From NCBI RefSeq assembly GCF_000379625.1, contig NZ_KB903217.1, positions 637,816-701,815 on the forward strand: a DNA stretch of 64,000 nt. The letters are read 5' to 3'. The notes below the pieces were generated by a model. It was not told the origin of the DNA. It ran no database searches and saw only the letters and a list, made by a program, of their open reading frames with translations. The DNA comes from Actinomycetospora chiangmaiensis DSM 45062 (lineage in GTDB: Bacteria > Actinomycetota > Actinomycetes > Mycobacteriales > Pseudonocardiaceae). Made by a program: the position numbers and the translations under genes. Numbering within the stretch: position 1 is the stretch's first letter; every line of letters begins with the position of its first letter. Shown here piece by piece: positions 1 to 9,069 of this stretch.

Positions 1-470
1 ATCCAGGCCCATCGGATCCGTCGCCGGATCGCGCGGGGGTCGTGGAGGAGACCCCGTGCGACGAGCTGCCCGGAGAGCTCGCCGACCTCGGCGGCCCGGC
101 GGGCGGCCGCGACGAGCGAGTTCGCGGTGCGCGGGGTGTGCGCCTCGTGCAGGACGCGGACGTCGAGGTCGGAGAGCTGCGGGTCGTCCTCGGGGCGCAG
201 CGGACCGACGACGGCGGCGAGGCGCCGGGAGTCGTCGATCCGCAGGCGGTCGTTCTCCAGCAGCCCGGCGACGGCGGCGGCGACCGCCCGGTCCCCGCCC
301 CCCGCGAGCGCCCCGAGCTGGGGCGGGGTGAGCGTCGGATCAGGCTCCCGGCCGGGTGGTCGTCGCCGGGCCATGCCCTTGGCCAGGTGTGGCAGGACCA
401 GCGCCGCGGCCACGAGCAGTGCCCAGACGACCAGGAAGACCGGGCCGGTGATTCCCCACGTCGGTGCCAT
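1..470 (-). CDS. TIGR04222 domain-containing membrane protein (partial)
   Basis: The N-terminal part of this protein is present; the rest runs off the left edge of the window. One hydrophobic segment lies at about residues 5-28, followed by a basic stop-transfer stretch (ARRRP). After it comes a soluble region with the pattern LTPPQLGALAGG and repeated Leu/Arg-rich helices, which resembles the TIGR04222 family of actinobacterial membrane proteins. Two in-frame ATGs exist, at 476 and 470. The second is preferred because a GAGG lies about 8 nt upstream of it. The function of the family is not established. The assignment rests on sequence pattern only. Confidence 0.6.
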   Translation of the reverse strand, partial: MAPTWGITGPVFLVVWALLVAAALVLPHLAKGMARRRPPGREPDPTLTPPQLGALAGGGDRAVAAAVAGLLENDRLRIDDSRRLAAVVGPLRPEDDPQLSDLDVRVLHEAHTPRTANSLVAAARRAAEVGELSGQLVARGLLHDPRAIRRRIRWAW

Positions 471-568
471 CGTCATCGCCTCATCACATCGGGTGACATC
501 CTCGGACAGATGTCACTCTGTGTGAACGATGACGGAAAGGAGGGCCCGGTGACAAGCCCTGTCGACCG

Positions 569-823
569 TCAGGCCGAACCGGGCGGGTCCTCCCGGCTGC
601 GCCGGACCTGCTCGTCGAGGCTGCGCAGGAAGTCCGGGTCGTCGTCCGGGGCCACCGGGCGGCTGCGCCGGGCGCGGGAGACGCCGGGCGACCGCGTGGG
701 ACCCGTGGGGGTCTCCTCGTCCGCGGCGCCGGGTCCCGTGGCGAGCGCCTGGGCGGAGACGGCCTTCCAGAGCAGGACGCCGACCGCCACCAGCACCATC
801 ACCGCGACGACGAACAGCACCAC
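569..823 (-). CDS. Small single-pass membrane protein (84 aa)
   Basis: GTG start chosen because an AGGAGG lies 8 nt upstream. The first 20 or so residues are one hydrophobic helix (VLFVVAVMVLVAVGVLL). The remainder is polar and charged and ends in a short acidic/basic tail with DPDFLRSLDEQ. The layout, an N-terminal anchor with a cytoplasmic tail, is common among small actinobacterial membrane proteins. I do not recognise a family. It lies between the TIGR04222 protein gene and bldC on the same strand, but the strong hairpin after bldC suggests separate transcription. Confidence 0.55.
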   Translation of the reverse strand: MVLFVVAVMVLVAVGVLLWKAVSAQALATGPGAADEETPTGPTRSPGVSRARRSRPVAPDDDPDFLRSLDEQVRRSREDPPGSA

Positions 824-1065
824 GTCTCGCACCTCCTCGGCGGGCCCCGGCTCTCCAGGCCCGATCGACCGTCGTCCCCACGCTACCTGCCGGAGGTGAT
901 GTCCGGGCGTGAAGCGGAACAGGTCCGTCGGGTGGACGACCGGTGACGACGAACGGGCTACCGGCCACCACGCGGACACGAACCGGTCACGACGCGGTGA
1001 CGCCCGTTCGGGGGCTGTCGGACGGGCCCGGCCGGCCCGCGCGGGAGACGTCCGGGAACGACGAA

Positions 1066-1101
1066 GGCCCGGGTCCACGGGGTGTCCCGTGGACCCGGGC
1101 C
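1066..1101 (-). terminator. Strong hairpin terminator downstream of bldC
   Basis: Perfect 16-bp inverted repeat (arms 1066-1081 and 1086-1101, starting GGCCCGGGTCC) around a 4-nt GTGT loop. It begins about 20 nt after the bldC stop codon. There is no long U tract, as is usual for GC-rich actinobacterial terminators. Confidence 0.75.
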
Positions 1102-1121
1102 CTCGCCCGGACCGCGTCCGA

Positions 1122-1325
1122 TCAGCTGTGCGCCTCGCTGGTCAGGCCGTCGAGGAGGGTGCGGACCTCCGACTCCCGGAAGCGACGGTGCCCACCCGGC
1201 GTCCGGATGGACCCGATGCGGCCGGCCGCGGCCCAGCGCGTGACGGTCTTGGGGTCGACGCGGAACATGGTGGCGACCTCGCCGGGGGTCATCAGACGCT
1301 CGGTCGCCTCGGGTGCGAGAGACAT
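1122..1325 (-). CDS. bldC: Developmental regulator BldC, MerR-type DNA-binding protein
   Basis: 67-aa protein made almost entirely of a winged helix-turn-helix of the MerR type. The TPGEVATMFRVDPKTVTRWA helix pair and the GRIGSIRTPGGHRRF wing are the signature of BldC, whose Streptomyces homologue is about the same size. BldC binds direct repeats and controls entry into development and secondary metabolism. It also occurs in non-sporulating actinobacteria. The start ATG has a GAGGAGG about 7 nt upstream. A longer in-frame extension upstream of this ATG is not plausible protein. Expression is probably from the promoter at 1452-1480, giving a leader of about 120 nt. Confidence 0.93.
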   Translation of the reverse strand: MSLAPEATERLMTPGEVATMFRVDPKTVTRWAAAGRIGSIRTPGGHRRFRESEVRTLLDGLTSEAHS

Positions 1326-1451
1326 GCTGCACCTCCTCGGGCCGCACGGGCCCGATTTCCCAGGGTTCTGTCGCCCGGTGCGGCCGGGGCGGCCGCGGGG
1401 CGGAGCAGACGAACTGGAGCGATCGTGACATCGCACCCCCCACGTACTCGA

Positions 1452-1480
1452 ACGCTAGTGTGGAGGTAAAAGGTTCACAA
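1452..1480 (-). promoter_or_regulatory. Putative bldC promoter
   Basis: Read on the minus strand: TTGTGA (-35, 1475-1480), exactly 17 nt, then TAGCGT (-10, 1452-1457). Spacing is ideal and the -10 fits the actinobacterial TANNNT pattern. Transcription would start near 1445, about 120 nt before the bldC ATG. Confidence 0.5.
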
Positions 1481-1543
1481 AGGCAGGAACCGGACGATCC
1501 GACCGTCCTCGCGGACCTGCCCCGCACGCCTACCCTGGACCCC

Positions 1544-1849
1544 GTGGAGACAGAGGAACAGGGGTCGGAGACGGCCGGTCGGACGGGCTCGGTGGTCGTC
1601 GCCGTCGGCGTGTACGCGGCCGTGCGGGTGCTGCTGGTCGTCGTGATCGCGGCCGTGCTCGTCCTGGTCGGCCTGCCGGTGCTGGTCGCCCTGCTCATCG
1701 CGATCGTCCTGGCCCTGCCGCTCTCGCTCGTGCTCTTCCGGCCGCTGCGCACCCGGGCCAACGAGGCCATCGCCGCGGCCGGAGCCACCCGTCGTGAGCA
1801 GCGCGAACGCCTCCGTGCCGAGCTGCGCGGGGACGACCCGGCGGCCTAG
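1544..1849 (+). CDS. DUF4229 domain-containing membrane protein
   Basis: 101-aa protein with two closely spaced hydrophobic helices (about residues 15-35 and 40-65) joined by a short turn, followed by a basic tail with a coiled-coil look (TRREQRERLRAEL). This matches the DUF4229 family, small actinobacterial membrane proteins of unknown role that are often encoded next to menA, as here. The GTG start lies 7 nt after a TACCCT hexamer (1531-1536), which suggests a leaderless transcript. There is no good Shine-Dalgarno sequence. Confidence 0.65.
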   Translation: METEEQGSETAGRTGSVVVAVGVYAAVRVLLVVVIAAVLVLVGLPVLVALLIAIVLALPLSLVLFRPLRTRANEAIAAAGATRREQRERLRAELRGDDPAA

Positions 1850-1922
1850 CTCCCGGCGGCGGGCCCCGCCGCCCGGTCCGTCGGCCGGGCACGACCGGCT
1901 GCGTCCGGACCGTCGGGGCGGC

Positions 1923-2798
1923 TCAGGCCGCGAGCGCGAGCCCGACGGCGGTGCCGATCGCCCACACCAGCAGGGCCAGCCCGGTGTCCCGGAGCACCGG
2001 GATGAGGGCCGGGCCGCGCGACCCGCCGAGCACGCGGCGCAGGGCGGGCGCGATGACGACGAGCGAGATCAGGCCGAGCAGCGCCCAGGGGGCGCGCAGG
2101 CTCAGCACGAGGCTCATGCCCAGCGGAACCACCACGAGAGCGGCGTACATCACACGGGTGTCCCGTTCACCGAGCAGGACGGCCAAGGTCCTTTTACCCG
2201 CGACGGTGTCCGAGGGGACGTCGCGGAGGTTGTTCGCGACGAGGACGGCGCAGGACAACAGGCCCACGCCGACGGCCGTGCCGATGCCGAGCCCGCTGGC
2301 CCGGCCGGACTGGGTGTACTCCGTGCCGAGCACCGCGACCGGGCCGAAGAACAGGAAGACCGCGACCTCACCGAGCCCGCGGTAGCCGTAGGGCGACGAG
2401 CCGCCGGTGTAGAACCAGGCCCCGGCCAGGCACACGGCGCCGACGATCAGCAGCCACCAGGCACCGCTGACGGCGAGCAGCGCGAGGCCGGCGAGCGCCC
2501 CGATCCCGAGGGAGGCGAACGCGGCGCGACGCACCGCGCCCGGCGAGGCCGCCCGGGAGCCGACGAGGCGCATCGGACCGACGCGGTCGTCGTCGGTGCC
2601 GCGGATGCCGTCGGAGTAGTCGTTGGCGAAGTTGACGCCGATGACCATGCCCATCGCCACCAGGAGCGCCAGCACCGCCGGCAGGGCGTGGAACCCGCCC
2701 CCGCTCGCGGCGGCCCCGGTCCCGGCGACGACCGGGGCGATCGCGTTCGGCAGTGTCCGGGGCCGCGCACCCTCGACCCATTGCGCCACGGTGGCCAT
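1923..2798 (-). CDS. menA: 1,4-dihydroxy-2-naphthoate polyprenyltransferase MenA
   Basis: Integral membrane prenyltransferase that attaches the polyprenyl tail to 1,4-dihydroxy-2-naphthoate, giving demethylmenaquinone. The first Asp-rich motif is at residues 56-63 (NFANDYSD) and the second at about 190-197 (NNLRDVPSD). Both bind the Mg-diphosphate of the prenyl donor. Eight or so hydrophobic helices follow the UbiA fold, and 291 aa is a normal length. The ATG is 6 nt downstream of TACGCT (minus strand, 2805-2810) with no Shine-Dalgarno, so the mRNA is probably leaderless. menD, menG, menJ and a prenyl synthase gene are nearby, covering the late menaquinone pathway. Confidence 0.95.
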   Translation of the reverse strand: MATVAQWVEGARPRTLPNAIAPVVAGTGAAASGGGFHALPAVLALLVAMGMVIGVNFANDYSDGIRGTDDDRVGPMRLVGSRAASPGAVRRAAFASLGIGALAGLALLAVSGAWWLLIVGAVCLAGAWFYTGGSSPYGYRGLGEVAVFLFFGPVAVLGTEYTQSGRASGLGIGTAVGVGLLSCAVLVANNLRDVPSDTVAGKRTLAVLLGERDTRVMYAALVVVPLGMSLVLSLRAPWALLGLISLVVIAPALRRVLGGSRGPALIPVLRDTGLALLVWAIGTAVGLALAA

Positions 2799-2834
2799 GG
2801 CGCGAGCGTAGCCAGCCGGGGCCGGGAGTCGATC

Positions 2835-4139
2835 TCAGCAGGCCGGGGCGGGCGTCCCCGCCGTCAGGAACGCCGCGGGGACGTAGCGGTCGGCGGCGAT
2901 GCGGAGCCACTCCGAGCTCGCGCCGTGGCTGCCGGTGACGGCGTCGCCGGTGGTCCGGCACTGGACGTCCACCACCGCGCCGTGCCCGACGACGCCCTCG
3001 TCGGCCGCGCCCGCGGCGGGGGCGGAGCGCACCGTGACCGGGGCGGCCGGGCTGTCCGCCGTGGCGAGGTGGACGTCGGCGGGCGCCTCGCCCGAGCGGC
3101 CGGTCCAGAGGTAGTCGACGGTGACCCAGCCGTTGTTCTGCAGGCCCAGCGCGTGGAACACGCCGTCGGCGAGGTCGATGCCCGCCGGGTTGCGCACCTG
3201 ACGGCCGAAGCCGTCCGCCCCGCCGTGGTAGTGGTCGGTGTACGCGGCCTGGGCCTGGGGCGTGCCCTGCGCCAGGTCGCCCCAGTTCTGCCGCGGCGGG
3301 TTCGCATTCCAGTAGTCGTCGTCGGTGTTCCACGGACCGACGTCCCACACCGGCACCGTCGCGCAGCGGCCCGCCTCGGTGCAGACGCGCACGGTGTAGT
3401 CGCCCTTGCCGTCGACGTCGAGCGCGCGGCGGGAGGGCAGCGCCACGAACTGGTCGTCCTCGGTGATCACGTGCCCGTTCGCGGTGGTGCCGCCGACGAG
3501 CCCCTCCCGGGTGGCGAACACGCGGTAGGAGGCCCGGGGCGCCAGGTCGCGCGAGCCGGCCGCCACGCGGTCCGCGTGCACGGTGACCGCCCGCACCGTC
3601 GGGGTCGTGCCCCCGGGCGGGGCGAGGAGGGTGAGCCGCACCGCCACGGTCCGCGTCGGGGCGTCGAGGACGGCCGGGCTGCCCGGGGCCGCGGGGGTCC
3701 ACTCCGACCAGCGGCCGGCCGCGTCGCGGCCGCGCACGTCGACCTCGACGGCCGTGCCCGCGGGGAGGTCGGCCCGGACCGGCACCGCGAACCGGTCGAC
3801 GGCGCGCGCGAAGGTGTGGGTGCCGAGGTCGAGGAAGCCCTGCCGGGTCGCGCCGCGCAGGCTGCCGGGGCGCGGCTCCGCCCGCGGCGTGGCGAGCCGG
3901 GCCGACCCGGCCGCGACCTGGACGCCCACCGCGTCGCCCGCGAGGCCCGGACGCCAGGTCTGGGCGTCGGCCCCGGGCGACACCACGCCGGCGGTGGGCG
4001 GCGGGGCGCCGACCGCCGCGATCGCGCCGGCGAGCAGCAGGACCCCGCTCGTCAGCAGGGCGGGGAGCAGGAGCCGCCGGCGCCGGGAGCCGGAGCGCCG
4101 CGGAGCTCGACCGTCGACCGCGGGCCGGGGGGAGCGCAT
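2835..4139 (-). CDS. Secreted or membrane-anchored protein of unknown function, possible cell-wall role
   Basis: 434-aa protein with a basic N-terminus (RRRRLLLPALL) and a hydrophobic segment at about residues 22-44, so it is exported or anchored. The middle region has a WSEW-type beta pattern followed by a conserved-looking stretch with VWDVGPWNTDDDYW and NPAGIDLADGVFHALGL. The latter resembles a double-psi beta-barrel of the RlpA type. The C-terminal 50 residues (EWLRIAADRYVPAAFL) look like an SH3-type domain. A cell-wall-associated role is inferred from these patterns only. The gene is divergent from menD, and the two start codons are about 220 nt apart. Confidence 0.6.
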   Translation of the reverse strand: MRSPRPAVDGRAPRRSGSRRRRLLLPALLTSGVLLLAGAIAAVGAPPPTAGVVSPGADAQTWRPGLAGDAVGVQVAAGSARLATPRAEPRPGSLRGATRQGFLDLGTHTFARAVDRFAVPVRADLPAGTAVEVDVRGRDAAGRWSEWTPAAPGSPAVLDAPTRTVAVRLTLLAPPGGTTPTVRAVTVHADRVAAGSRDLAPRASYRVFATREGLVGGTTANGHVITEDDQFVALPSRRALDVDGKGDYTVRVCTEAGRCATVPVWDVGPWNTDDDYWNANPPRQNWGDLAQGTPQAQAAYTDHYHGGADGFGRQVRNPAGIDLADGVFHALGLQNNGWVTVDYLWTGRSGEAPADVHLATADSPAAPVTVRSAPAAGAADEGVVGHGAVVDVQCRTTGDAVTGSHGASSEWLRIAADRYVPAAFLTAGTPAPAC

Positions 4140-4344
4140 GCCCGGCAGTCCACCCCGCAACCGCGCACGGCCCCGGGCAGGACGCGCCCGGCTCCACCCC
4201 GACGGGGGTCCCCCGCCCGGGGCGGGGGCGACGCTGCGAACCGGACGACACCCGTCGTCGGGAACGAGGAGGTACGGACGGGGCGCGAGTGGGTGGCGTC
4301 GCCCACCCCGGACGCTCCGCACGGCCGGGAGGGCGCCCCGTGGA

Positions 4345-4350
4345 TACCCT
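4345..4350 (+). promoter_or_regulatory. -10 box for a leaderless menD transcript
   Basis: TACCCT ends 8 nt before the menD GTG. No Shine-Dalgarno sequence separates them, so transcription would start at or next to the start codon. Confidence 0.4.
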
Positions 4351-4358
4351 CGCCCGTC

Positions 4359-6125
4359 GTGACCCCGTCGACGGTGCAGGCCCGCGTCGTCGTCGACGAA
4401 TGCGTCCGGGGCGGCGTCCGGGAGGTCGTGGCCTGTCCGGGCTCGCGCAACGCCCCGCTGCTGCTCGCCCTGCACGCGGCGGACGCCGCCGGACGCCTGC
4501 GCCTGCACGTCCGTATCGACGAGCGCTCGGCAGGGTTCCTCGCCGTGGGCCTGGCTGCGCGCTCCCGGCGGCCCGTCCCCGTCGTCGTGACCTCCGGCAC
4601 CGCCGTCGCGAACCTCCACCCCGCGGTCCTCGAGGCCTCGCACGCCGGGATCCCGCTCGTGGTGGCGAGCGCCGACCGCCCGCTGGAGCTCGTCGGGACG
4701 GGCGCCAACCAGACCGTGGACCAGGCCGGACTCTTCGGCGGCGCCGTGCGGGCCGTCGTCACCCTGCCCCTGGCCGAGGAGCGGCCGCGGGCCGCCGCGG
4801 GCTGGCGGGCCGCGGTCTGCCGGGTGCTCGACCGTGCCCGCGGCACCACCACCGGCGACCCCGGGCCGGTCCAGCTCGACCTGCCGCTGCGTGAGCCGCT
4901 GGTCGACGAGGTCCCCGACGACGCCCTGCCGGACTGGGCGTGCGGCCGTCCGGCCGGCCGGCCGTGGACCGAGGTCGCCCCGCGTGTCCCGCAGGTCGCG
5001 CCGCTGGACCTGAGCGCGCCCGTGCGCACGCTCGTCGTGGCCGGGCACGGCGCCGAGGCCCCCGACGGCCTGCCCGACGGCGTGCCGGTGGTCGCGGAGC
5101 CGACGTCGCCGCTGTGGGGGCGCTCGCTGCGTGCGGGGACGCGGCTGCTCGAGTCCGCCCTCGACGGCACCCGCCCGGAGCTGCTGCCCGCCCGGGTCGT
5201 CGTCGTCGGGCGACCGACCCTGCACCGCCCGGTGTCGCGGCTGCTCTCCGACCCGCGGGTGGAGGTCGTCGTCGTCCCGTCGGCGGGGTCCGCCGGGGCC
5301 CGCCCCGGCTGGACCGACGTCGCCTCCTCCGCGACCCGCGTCGGCGCCCTGCCGCCGCCCGCCACCTGGGGCGTCGACGTCGCCTGGGGCGAGGCGGTCC
5401 GCGCGGCCGACGAGCGGGTGGCACGGGTGGTGGTTCCCGACGACGGGTCCGCGCCCGGCCTGGCGGCCGCCGTGGTCCGCGCGCTGCCCGCGGGGGCGCT
5501 GCTCGTGGTCGGGTCGTCGAGCCCCGTCCGGGACGTCGCCCTGGCGGCTGAGCCGCGCCCCGACCTCACCCTGCTGTCCGCCCGCGGGGTCTCCGGGATC
5601 GACGGCGCGGTGTCCTTCGCCACCGGGGCGGCCCTCGCGGGGGACGGCCCGGCGTACGCGCTGCTGGGCGACCTGACCTTCCTGCACGACTCCGGTGGCC
5701 TGCTCGTCGGCCCGGACGAGCCGCGCCCGGAGCTGACGATCGTCGTCGCGAACGACGACGGGGGCAGCGTGTTCGCCACCCTCGAGCAGGGCGCGCCCGC
5801 CCACGCGGCGGCCTTCGAACGGGTCTTCGCCACCCCCCACGGCACCGACCTGCGGGCGCTGTGCCACGCGCACCGCGTGTCGCACACCGCCGTCGGCGCG
5901 GGGGACGTCGTCGGGCTGGGCGCCGCGCTCGCCCCGACCGGTCGTCCCGGGGTGCGGGTCGTGGAGGTCGCCGTCGACCGGACGACGCGCCGCACCGACG
6001 CCGCCCGGTGGCGTGACGCGGCTCGCGTCGCCGTGGGCGAACCCGACATTCCGGGTACCGCCCGGACGGCTGATCACGGGGGCTCCCCGGTCGCCGTCGG
6101 TAGGCTCGACGGCGAGGGCGGGTGA
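4359..6125 (+). CDS. menD: 2-succinyl-5-enolpyruvyl-6-hydroxy-3-cyclohexene-1-carboxylate synthase MenD
   Basis: Thiamine-diphosphate enzyme of menaquinone synthesis that joins isochorismate and 2-oxoglutarate. The N-terminal motif PGSRNAPL (residues 27-34), the TPP-activating Glu in DERSAGF (E55), the SGTAVANLHPAVLEA segment, and ADRPLEL followed by NQTVDQ are all characteristic. The C-terminal TPP pocket is GDLTFLHDSGG followed by VVANDDGG. The protein is 588 aa, slightly longer than the usual 550 or so, with a non-conserved tail of about 40 residues. The 3' end overlaps the putative -10 box of the Mrp operon. Confidence 0.93.
   Translation: MTPSTVQARVVVDECVRGGVREVVACPGSRNAPLLLALHAADAAGRLRLHVRIDERSAGFLAVGLAARSRRPVPVVVTSGTAVANLHPAVLEASHAGIPLVVASADRPLELVGTGANQTVDQAGLFGGAVRAVVTLPLAEERPRAAAGWRAAVCRVLDRARGTTTGDPGPVQLDLPLREPLVDEVPDDALPDWACGRPAGRPWTEVAPRVPQVAPLDLSAPVRTLVVAGHGAEAPDGLPDGVPVVAEPTSPLWGRSLRAGTRLLESALDGTRPELLPARVVVVGRPTLHRPVSRLLSDPRVEVVVVPSAGSAGARPGWTDVASSATRVGALPPPATWGVDVAWGEAVRAADERVARVVVPDDGSAPGLAAAVVRALPAGALLVVGSSSPVRDVALAAEPRPDLTLLSARGVSGIDGAVSFATGAALAGDGPAYALLGDLTFLHDSGGLLVGPDEPRPELTIVVANDDGGSVFATLEQGAPAHAAAFERVFATPHGTDLRALCHAHRVSHTAVGAGDVVGLGAALAPTGRPGVRVVEVAVDRTTRRTDAARWRDAARVAVGEPDIPGTARTADHGGSPVAVGRLDGEGG
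6101..6106 (+). promoter_or_regulatory. Putative -10 box of the Mrp antiporter operon
   Basis: TAGGCT inside the last codons of menD, about 47 nt upstream of the mrpA start. It fits TANNNT. No clear -35 is visible. Confidence 0.35.
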
Positions 6126-6153
6126 CGGACGGGGACGGGACGGGGGTCGATCG

Positions 6154-9069
6154 GTGCTGGTCCTGCTGGCGGTGCACGCCGCGGCCGCGCTGGTCGCGCC
6201 CCTGCTCGTGCGGTCCCTCGGGCGCACCGCCTTCGTCGGACTGGCACTCGTCCCGGCCGCCGCCTCCGCCTGGATCCTGACGCAGCTGCCGGGCGTGCTC
6301 GCCGGGCGTGCGGTGGCCGAGGGGTTCACCTGGATCCCGGCGCTCGGGGTCGACGTGGCGTTCCGGCTCGACCCGCTCTCGGCGCTGTTGTCCCTGCTCG
6401 TCACCGGCGTCGGCGCGCTCGTGGTCCTCTACTGCGCGCGCTACTTCACGCCGTCGTCGGGCGGGCTGCCGCGCTTCGCCGGGGTGCTGCTCGCCTTCGC
6501 CGGGGCGATGCTCGGGCTCGTCTGGGCCGACGACGTCGTCGTGCTCTACGTCTGCTGGGAACTGACGACGATCTTCTCGTTCCTGCTCGTCGGGCAGGAC
6601 GCCCACAAGCGGGCGAGCCGCGCGGCCGCCATGCAGGCGCTCACCGTCACCGCGGCGGGCGGCCTGACGATGCTCGTCGGGCTCGTGATCCTCGCCGAGG
6701 CCGCGGGCTCCTACCGGCTCTCCGCGATCGTCGCCGCGGGGCCGTCGCTGGGCGGGGCGGCGGTGACGGCGGGGGTCGTCTGCGTGCTCGTCGGCGCGCT
6801 CTCCAAGTCCGCGCTGATCCCTTTCCACTTCTGGCTGCCGTCGGCGATGGCCGCACCGACCCCGGTCAGTGCGTTCCTGCACGCCGCGGCGATGGTCAAG
6901 GCGGGCGTCTACCTCGTGCTGCGCCTCGCGCCCGGCTTCGCGGCGGACCCCGGCTGGCGGCCCGTGATCGCGATCGCGGCGGGCCTGACGATGCTGCTGG
7001 GCGGGATCGTCGCCGCCCGCCAGACCGACCTCAAGCTGCTCCTGGCGCACGGCACGGTCTCGCAGCTCGGCTTCATGATCCTGCTCGCCGGCGCGGGCAC
7101 CCGCGACGCCGCGCTCGCCGCCGCGGCCCTCGTCGTCGCGCACGCTCTCTTCAAGTCCGCGCTCTTCCTCACCGTCGGCGTGATCGACCGCTGCGCCGGG
7201 ACCCGTGACCTGCGGGAGCTGTCCGGGCTGGGCCGCCGCGCCCCCGTGCTGGCGGTGGTCGGGACGTTGGCCGCGGCCTCGATGGCGGGCATCCCGCCGC
7301 TGTTCGGGTTCGTGACGAAGGAGGGCGCGTTCGAGGCGTTCCTCCACCGCGCCTACGGGCCGTGGGCCGGGGTGCTGCTCGCCGTCGTCGTGCTGGGCTC
7401 GGTCCTCACCGTCGCCTACAGCGCGCGGTTCGTCCTCGGCGCCTTCACCGACGTGTTCACCACCGACGCCCGCCACACGTGGATCCGGCCCGGGGTGCTG
7501 TTCCTGGCGTCGCCGGTGGTGTTGGGCCTCGCGTCGCTCGCCGCCGGGTTCGCCCTCGGCGTCGTCACCCCGCTGCCCACCGCCTACGCCGACACGCTCG
7601 TGGCGAGCTATCCGACGTCACTGGAGCTCACGCTCTGGCCGGGACCGACCCTCGCGTTCGGGCTCTCCGTGCTCGCGATCGTGCTCGGCCTCCTGCTGGC
7701 CCTGCCCCGGGTGATCGAGCCGCTCTCCCGGTTCCGGCCGCTCCACGCGATCCGCTCCGAGGTGACGTGGCGGGCGCTCGTGCACGCCGTGGAGAAGGGG
7801 GCCCTGCGCGTCACCGTGCAGACCCAGCGCGGGTCGCTGGCGGTGGTGCTCTGCACGATCCTGGGCGTCCTGCTGCTCGGGCCGGGTGTCGTCCTGGTCG
7901 CGAGCGGCGCCCTCGGCGAGATCCGTGTCGACCGGTTCGCCGACTCCCCGGCCCAGGTCGTCGCGGCGGTCGTCGCCGTCGTCTCGACGGTCGCCGCCGC
8001 GCGGGCGAAGCGCCGGCTCGCGGCGGTGCTGCTGGTGGGCGGGCTCGGCTACGCCGTCGCCGTGATCTTCGCGCTCGCCGGTGCCCCGGACGTCGCGCTG
8101 ACGCAGGCGCTCGTGGAGACGATGACCCTCGTCGTCGTGGTCCTCGTGCTGCGGCGGCTACCCGCCGACATCACCGAGCACCACACCCCGCGGCGCCGCT
8201 GGGCCCGCCTCGCGATCGCCGTCCCGATCGGCGTGCTCGTCGCCCTGCTCGGCGCCACCGCCCTCGGGTCGCGCACCGCCGAGCCGGTCTCCCGCGCGTT
8301 CCCGTCGCAGGCCTACGACTTCGGGGCCGGGCAGAACGTCGTCAACGTGACCCTCGTCGACATCCGCGCCTGGGACACCATCGGCGAGCTGTCCGTGCTC
8401 CTCGCCGCCGCCACGGGCGTCGCCAGCCTGGTCTTCCTCGACCGGCGCACCGGCACGCCCCCGGGAGCCCGACGACGACGCCGGGCGCCGGTGGGGCCCG
8501 GCCCGGTCGCCGGCTCGGGGTGGCTGCGCGGTCCGACGCTCGAGCGGCTGGCCCGCCGGCTGCGCCCCGGCCCGCGGGTCACCGAGCGGACCCTGCTCCT
8601 CGAGGTGATCACCCGTCTCGTCTTCCCGACGATCATGGTGCTGTCGATCTACTTCCTGTTCGCCGGGCACAACGCGCCCGGCGGCGGCTTCGCGGGAGGC
8701 CTGCTCGCGGGGCTGGCGCTCGTCGTGCGCTACGTCGCCGGCGGACGCTACGAGCTGGGCGAGGCCGCCCCCGTCGAGGCCGGGACCCTGCTCGGCACCG
8801 GCCTGCTCCTGGCCGGGCTCTCCGGTGCGCTCGGGCTCGTGCTCGGCGGCGAGGTGCTGCAGACCTACGTGCTCGAGGGCGACGTCCCGGTGCTCGGCCA
8901 CGTCAAGTTCGTGTCGTCGCTGCTCTTCGACGTCGGCGTCTACCTCATCGTCGTGGGCCTGGTGCTCGACATCCTGCGCAGCCTCGGCGCGGAGCTCGAC
9001 CGCCTCGGCGACACCCCCGGGCCCTCGAACTCGCCCACCCGCCCCTCCGGCCAGGAGGTGCGCGCGTGA
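6154..9069 (+). CDS. mnhA: Na+/H+ antiporter subunit MrpA with fused MrpB domain
   Basis: 971-aa membrane protein, largest subunit of the Mrp (Mnh) cation/proton antiporter. It is related to NuoL of complex I and has the proton-channel core with KSALIPFHFWLPSAMAAPTP and the LLAHGTVSQLGF helix. Beyond about residue 800 it carries a full MrpB-type domain (FLFAGHNAPGGGFAGGL), so subunits A and B are fused, as is common in actinobacteria; no separate mrpB gene is present. GTG was chosen because the hydrophobic N-terminus begins there. First gene of an mrpA(B)-C-D-E-F-G operon joined by 4-nt overlaps. Confidence 0.93.
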   Translation: MLVLLAVHAAAALVAPLLVRSLGRTAFVGLALVPAAASAWILTQLPGVLAGRAVAEGFTWIPALGVDVAFRLDPLSALLSLLVTGVGALVVLYCARYFTPSSGGLPRFAGVLLAFAGAMLGLVWADDVVVLYVCWELTTIFSFLLVGQDAHKRASRAAAMQALTVTAAGGLTMLVGLVILAEAAGSYRLSAIVAAGPSLGGAAVTAGVVCVLVGALSKSALIPFHFWLPSAMAAPTPVSAFLHAAAMVKAGVYLVLRLAPGFAADPGWRPVIAIAAGLTMLLGGIVAARQTDLKLLLAHGTVSQLGFMILLAGAGTRDAALAAAALVVAHALFKSALFLTVGVIDRCAGTRDLRELSGLGRRAPVLAVVGTLAAASMAGIPPLFGFVTKEGAFEAFLHRAYGPWAGVLLAVVVLGSVLTVAYSARFVLGAFTDVFTTDARHTWIRPGVLFLASPVVLGLASLAAGFALGVVTPLPTAYADTLVASYPTSLELTLWPGPTLAFGLSVLAIVLGLLLALPRVIEPLSRFRPLHAIRSEVTWRALVHAVEKGALRVTVQTQRGSLAVVLCTILGVLLLGPGVVLVASGALGEIRVDRFADSPAQVVAAVVAVVSTVAAARAKRRLAAVLLVGGLGYAVAVIFALAGAPDVALTQALVETMTLVVVVLVLRRLPADITEHHTPRRRWARLAIAVPIGVLVALLGATALGSRTAEPVSRAFPSQAYDFGAGQNVVNVTLVDIRAWDTIGELSVLLAAATGVASLVFLDRRTGTPPGARRRRRAPVGPGPVAGSGWLRGPTLERLARRLRPGPRVTERTLLLEVITRLVFPTIMVLSIYFLFAGHNAPGGGFAGGLLAGLALVVRYVAGGRYELGEAAPVEAGTLLGTGLLLAGLSGALGLVLGGEVLQTYVLEGDVPVLGHVKFVSSLLFDVGVYLIVVGLVLDILRSLGAELDRLGDTPGPSNSPTRPSGQEVRA

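Noticed and set aside
508-535. TGTGAACGAT resembling a Rex half-site upstream of the TIGR04222 gene
   Set aside because: The mirror half is absent.
42-899. Long plus-strand reading frame over the TIGR04222 and small membrane protein genes
   Set aside because: Arg/Gly/Pro-rich translation without structure; the minus-strand frames have real membrane segments and ribosome-binding sites.
1464-1481. Possible second Rex site (TTCACAA) near bldC
   Set aside because: Only one half-site fits; the other half matches 3 of 7 positions. The same bases serve better as the bldC -35 region.
2368-4251. Minus-strand frame of 627 codons overlapping menA and the secreted protein gene
   Set aside because: Composition is Arg/Pro/Gly repetitive, typical of an antisense or off-frame shadow in GC-rich DNA.
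1794-4358. Very long open frame running into menD from upstream
   Set aside because: The part before 4359 is a shadow of menA and the secreted protein gene; MenD homology begins only at the GTG at 4359.
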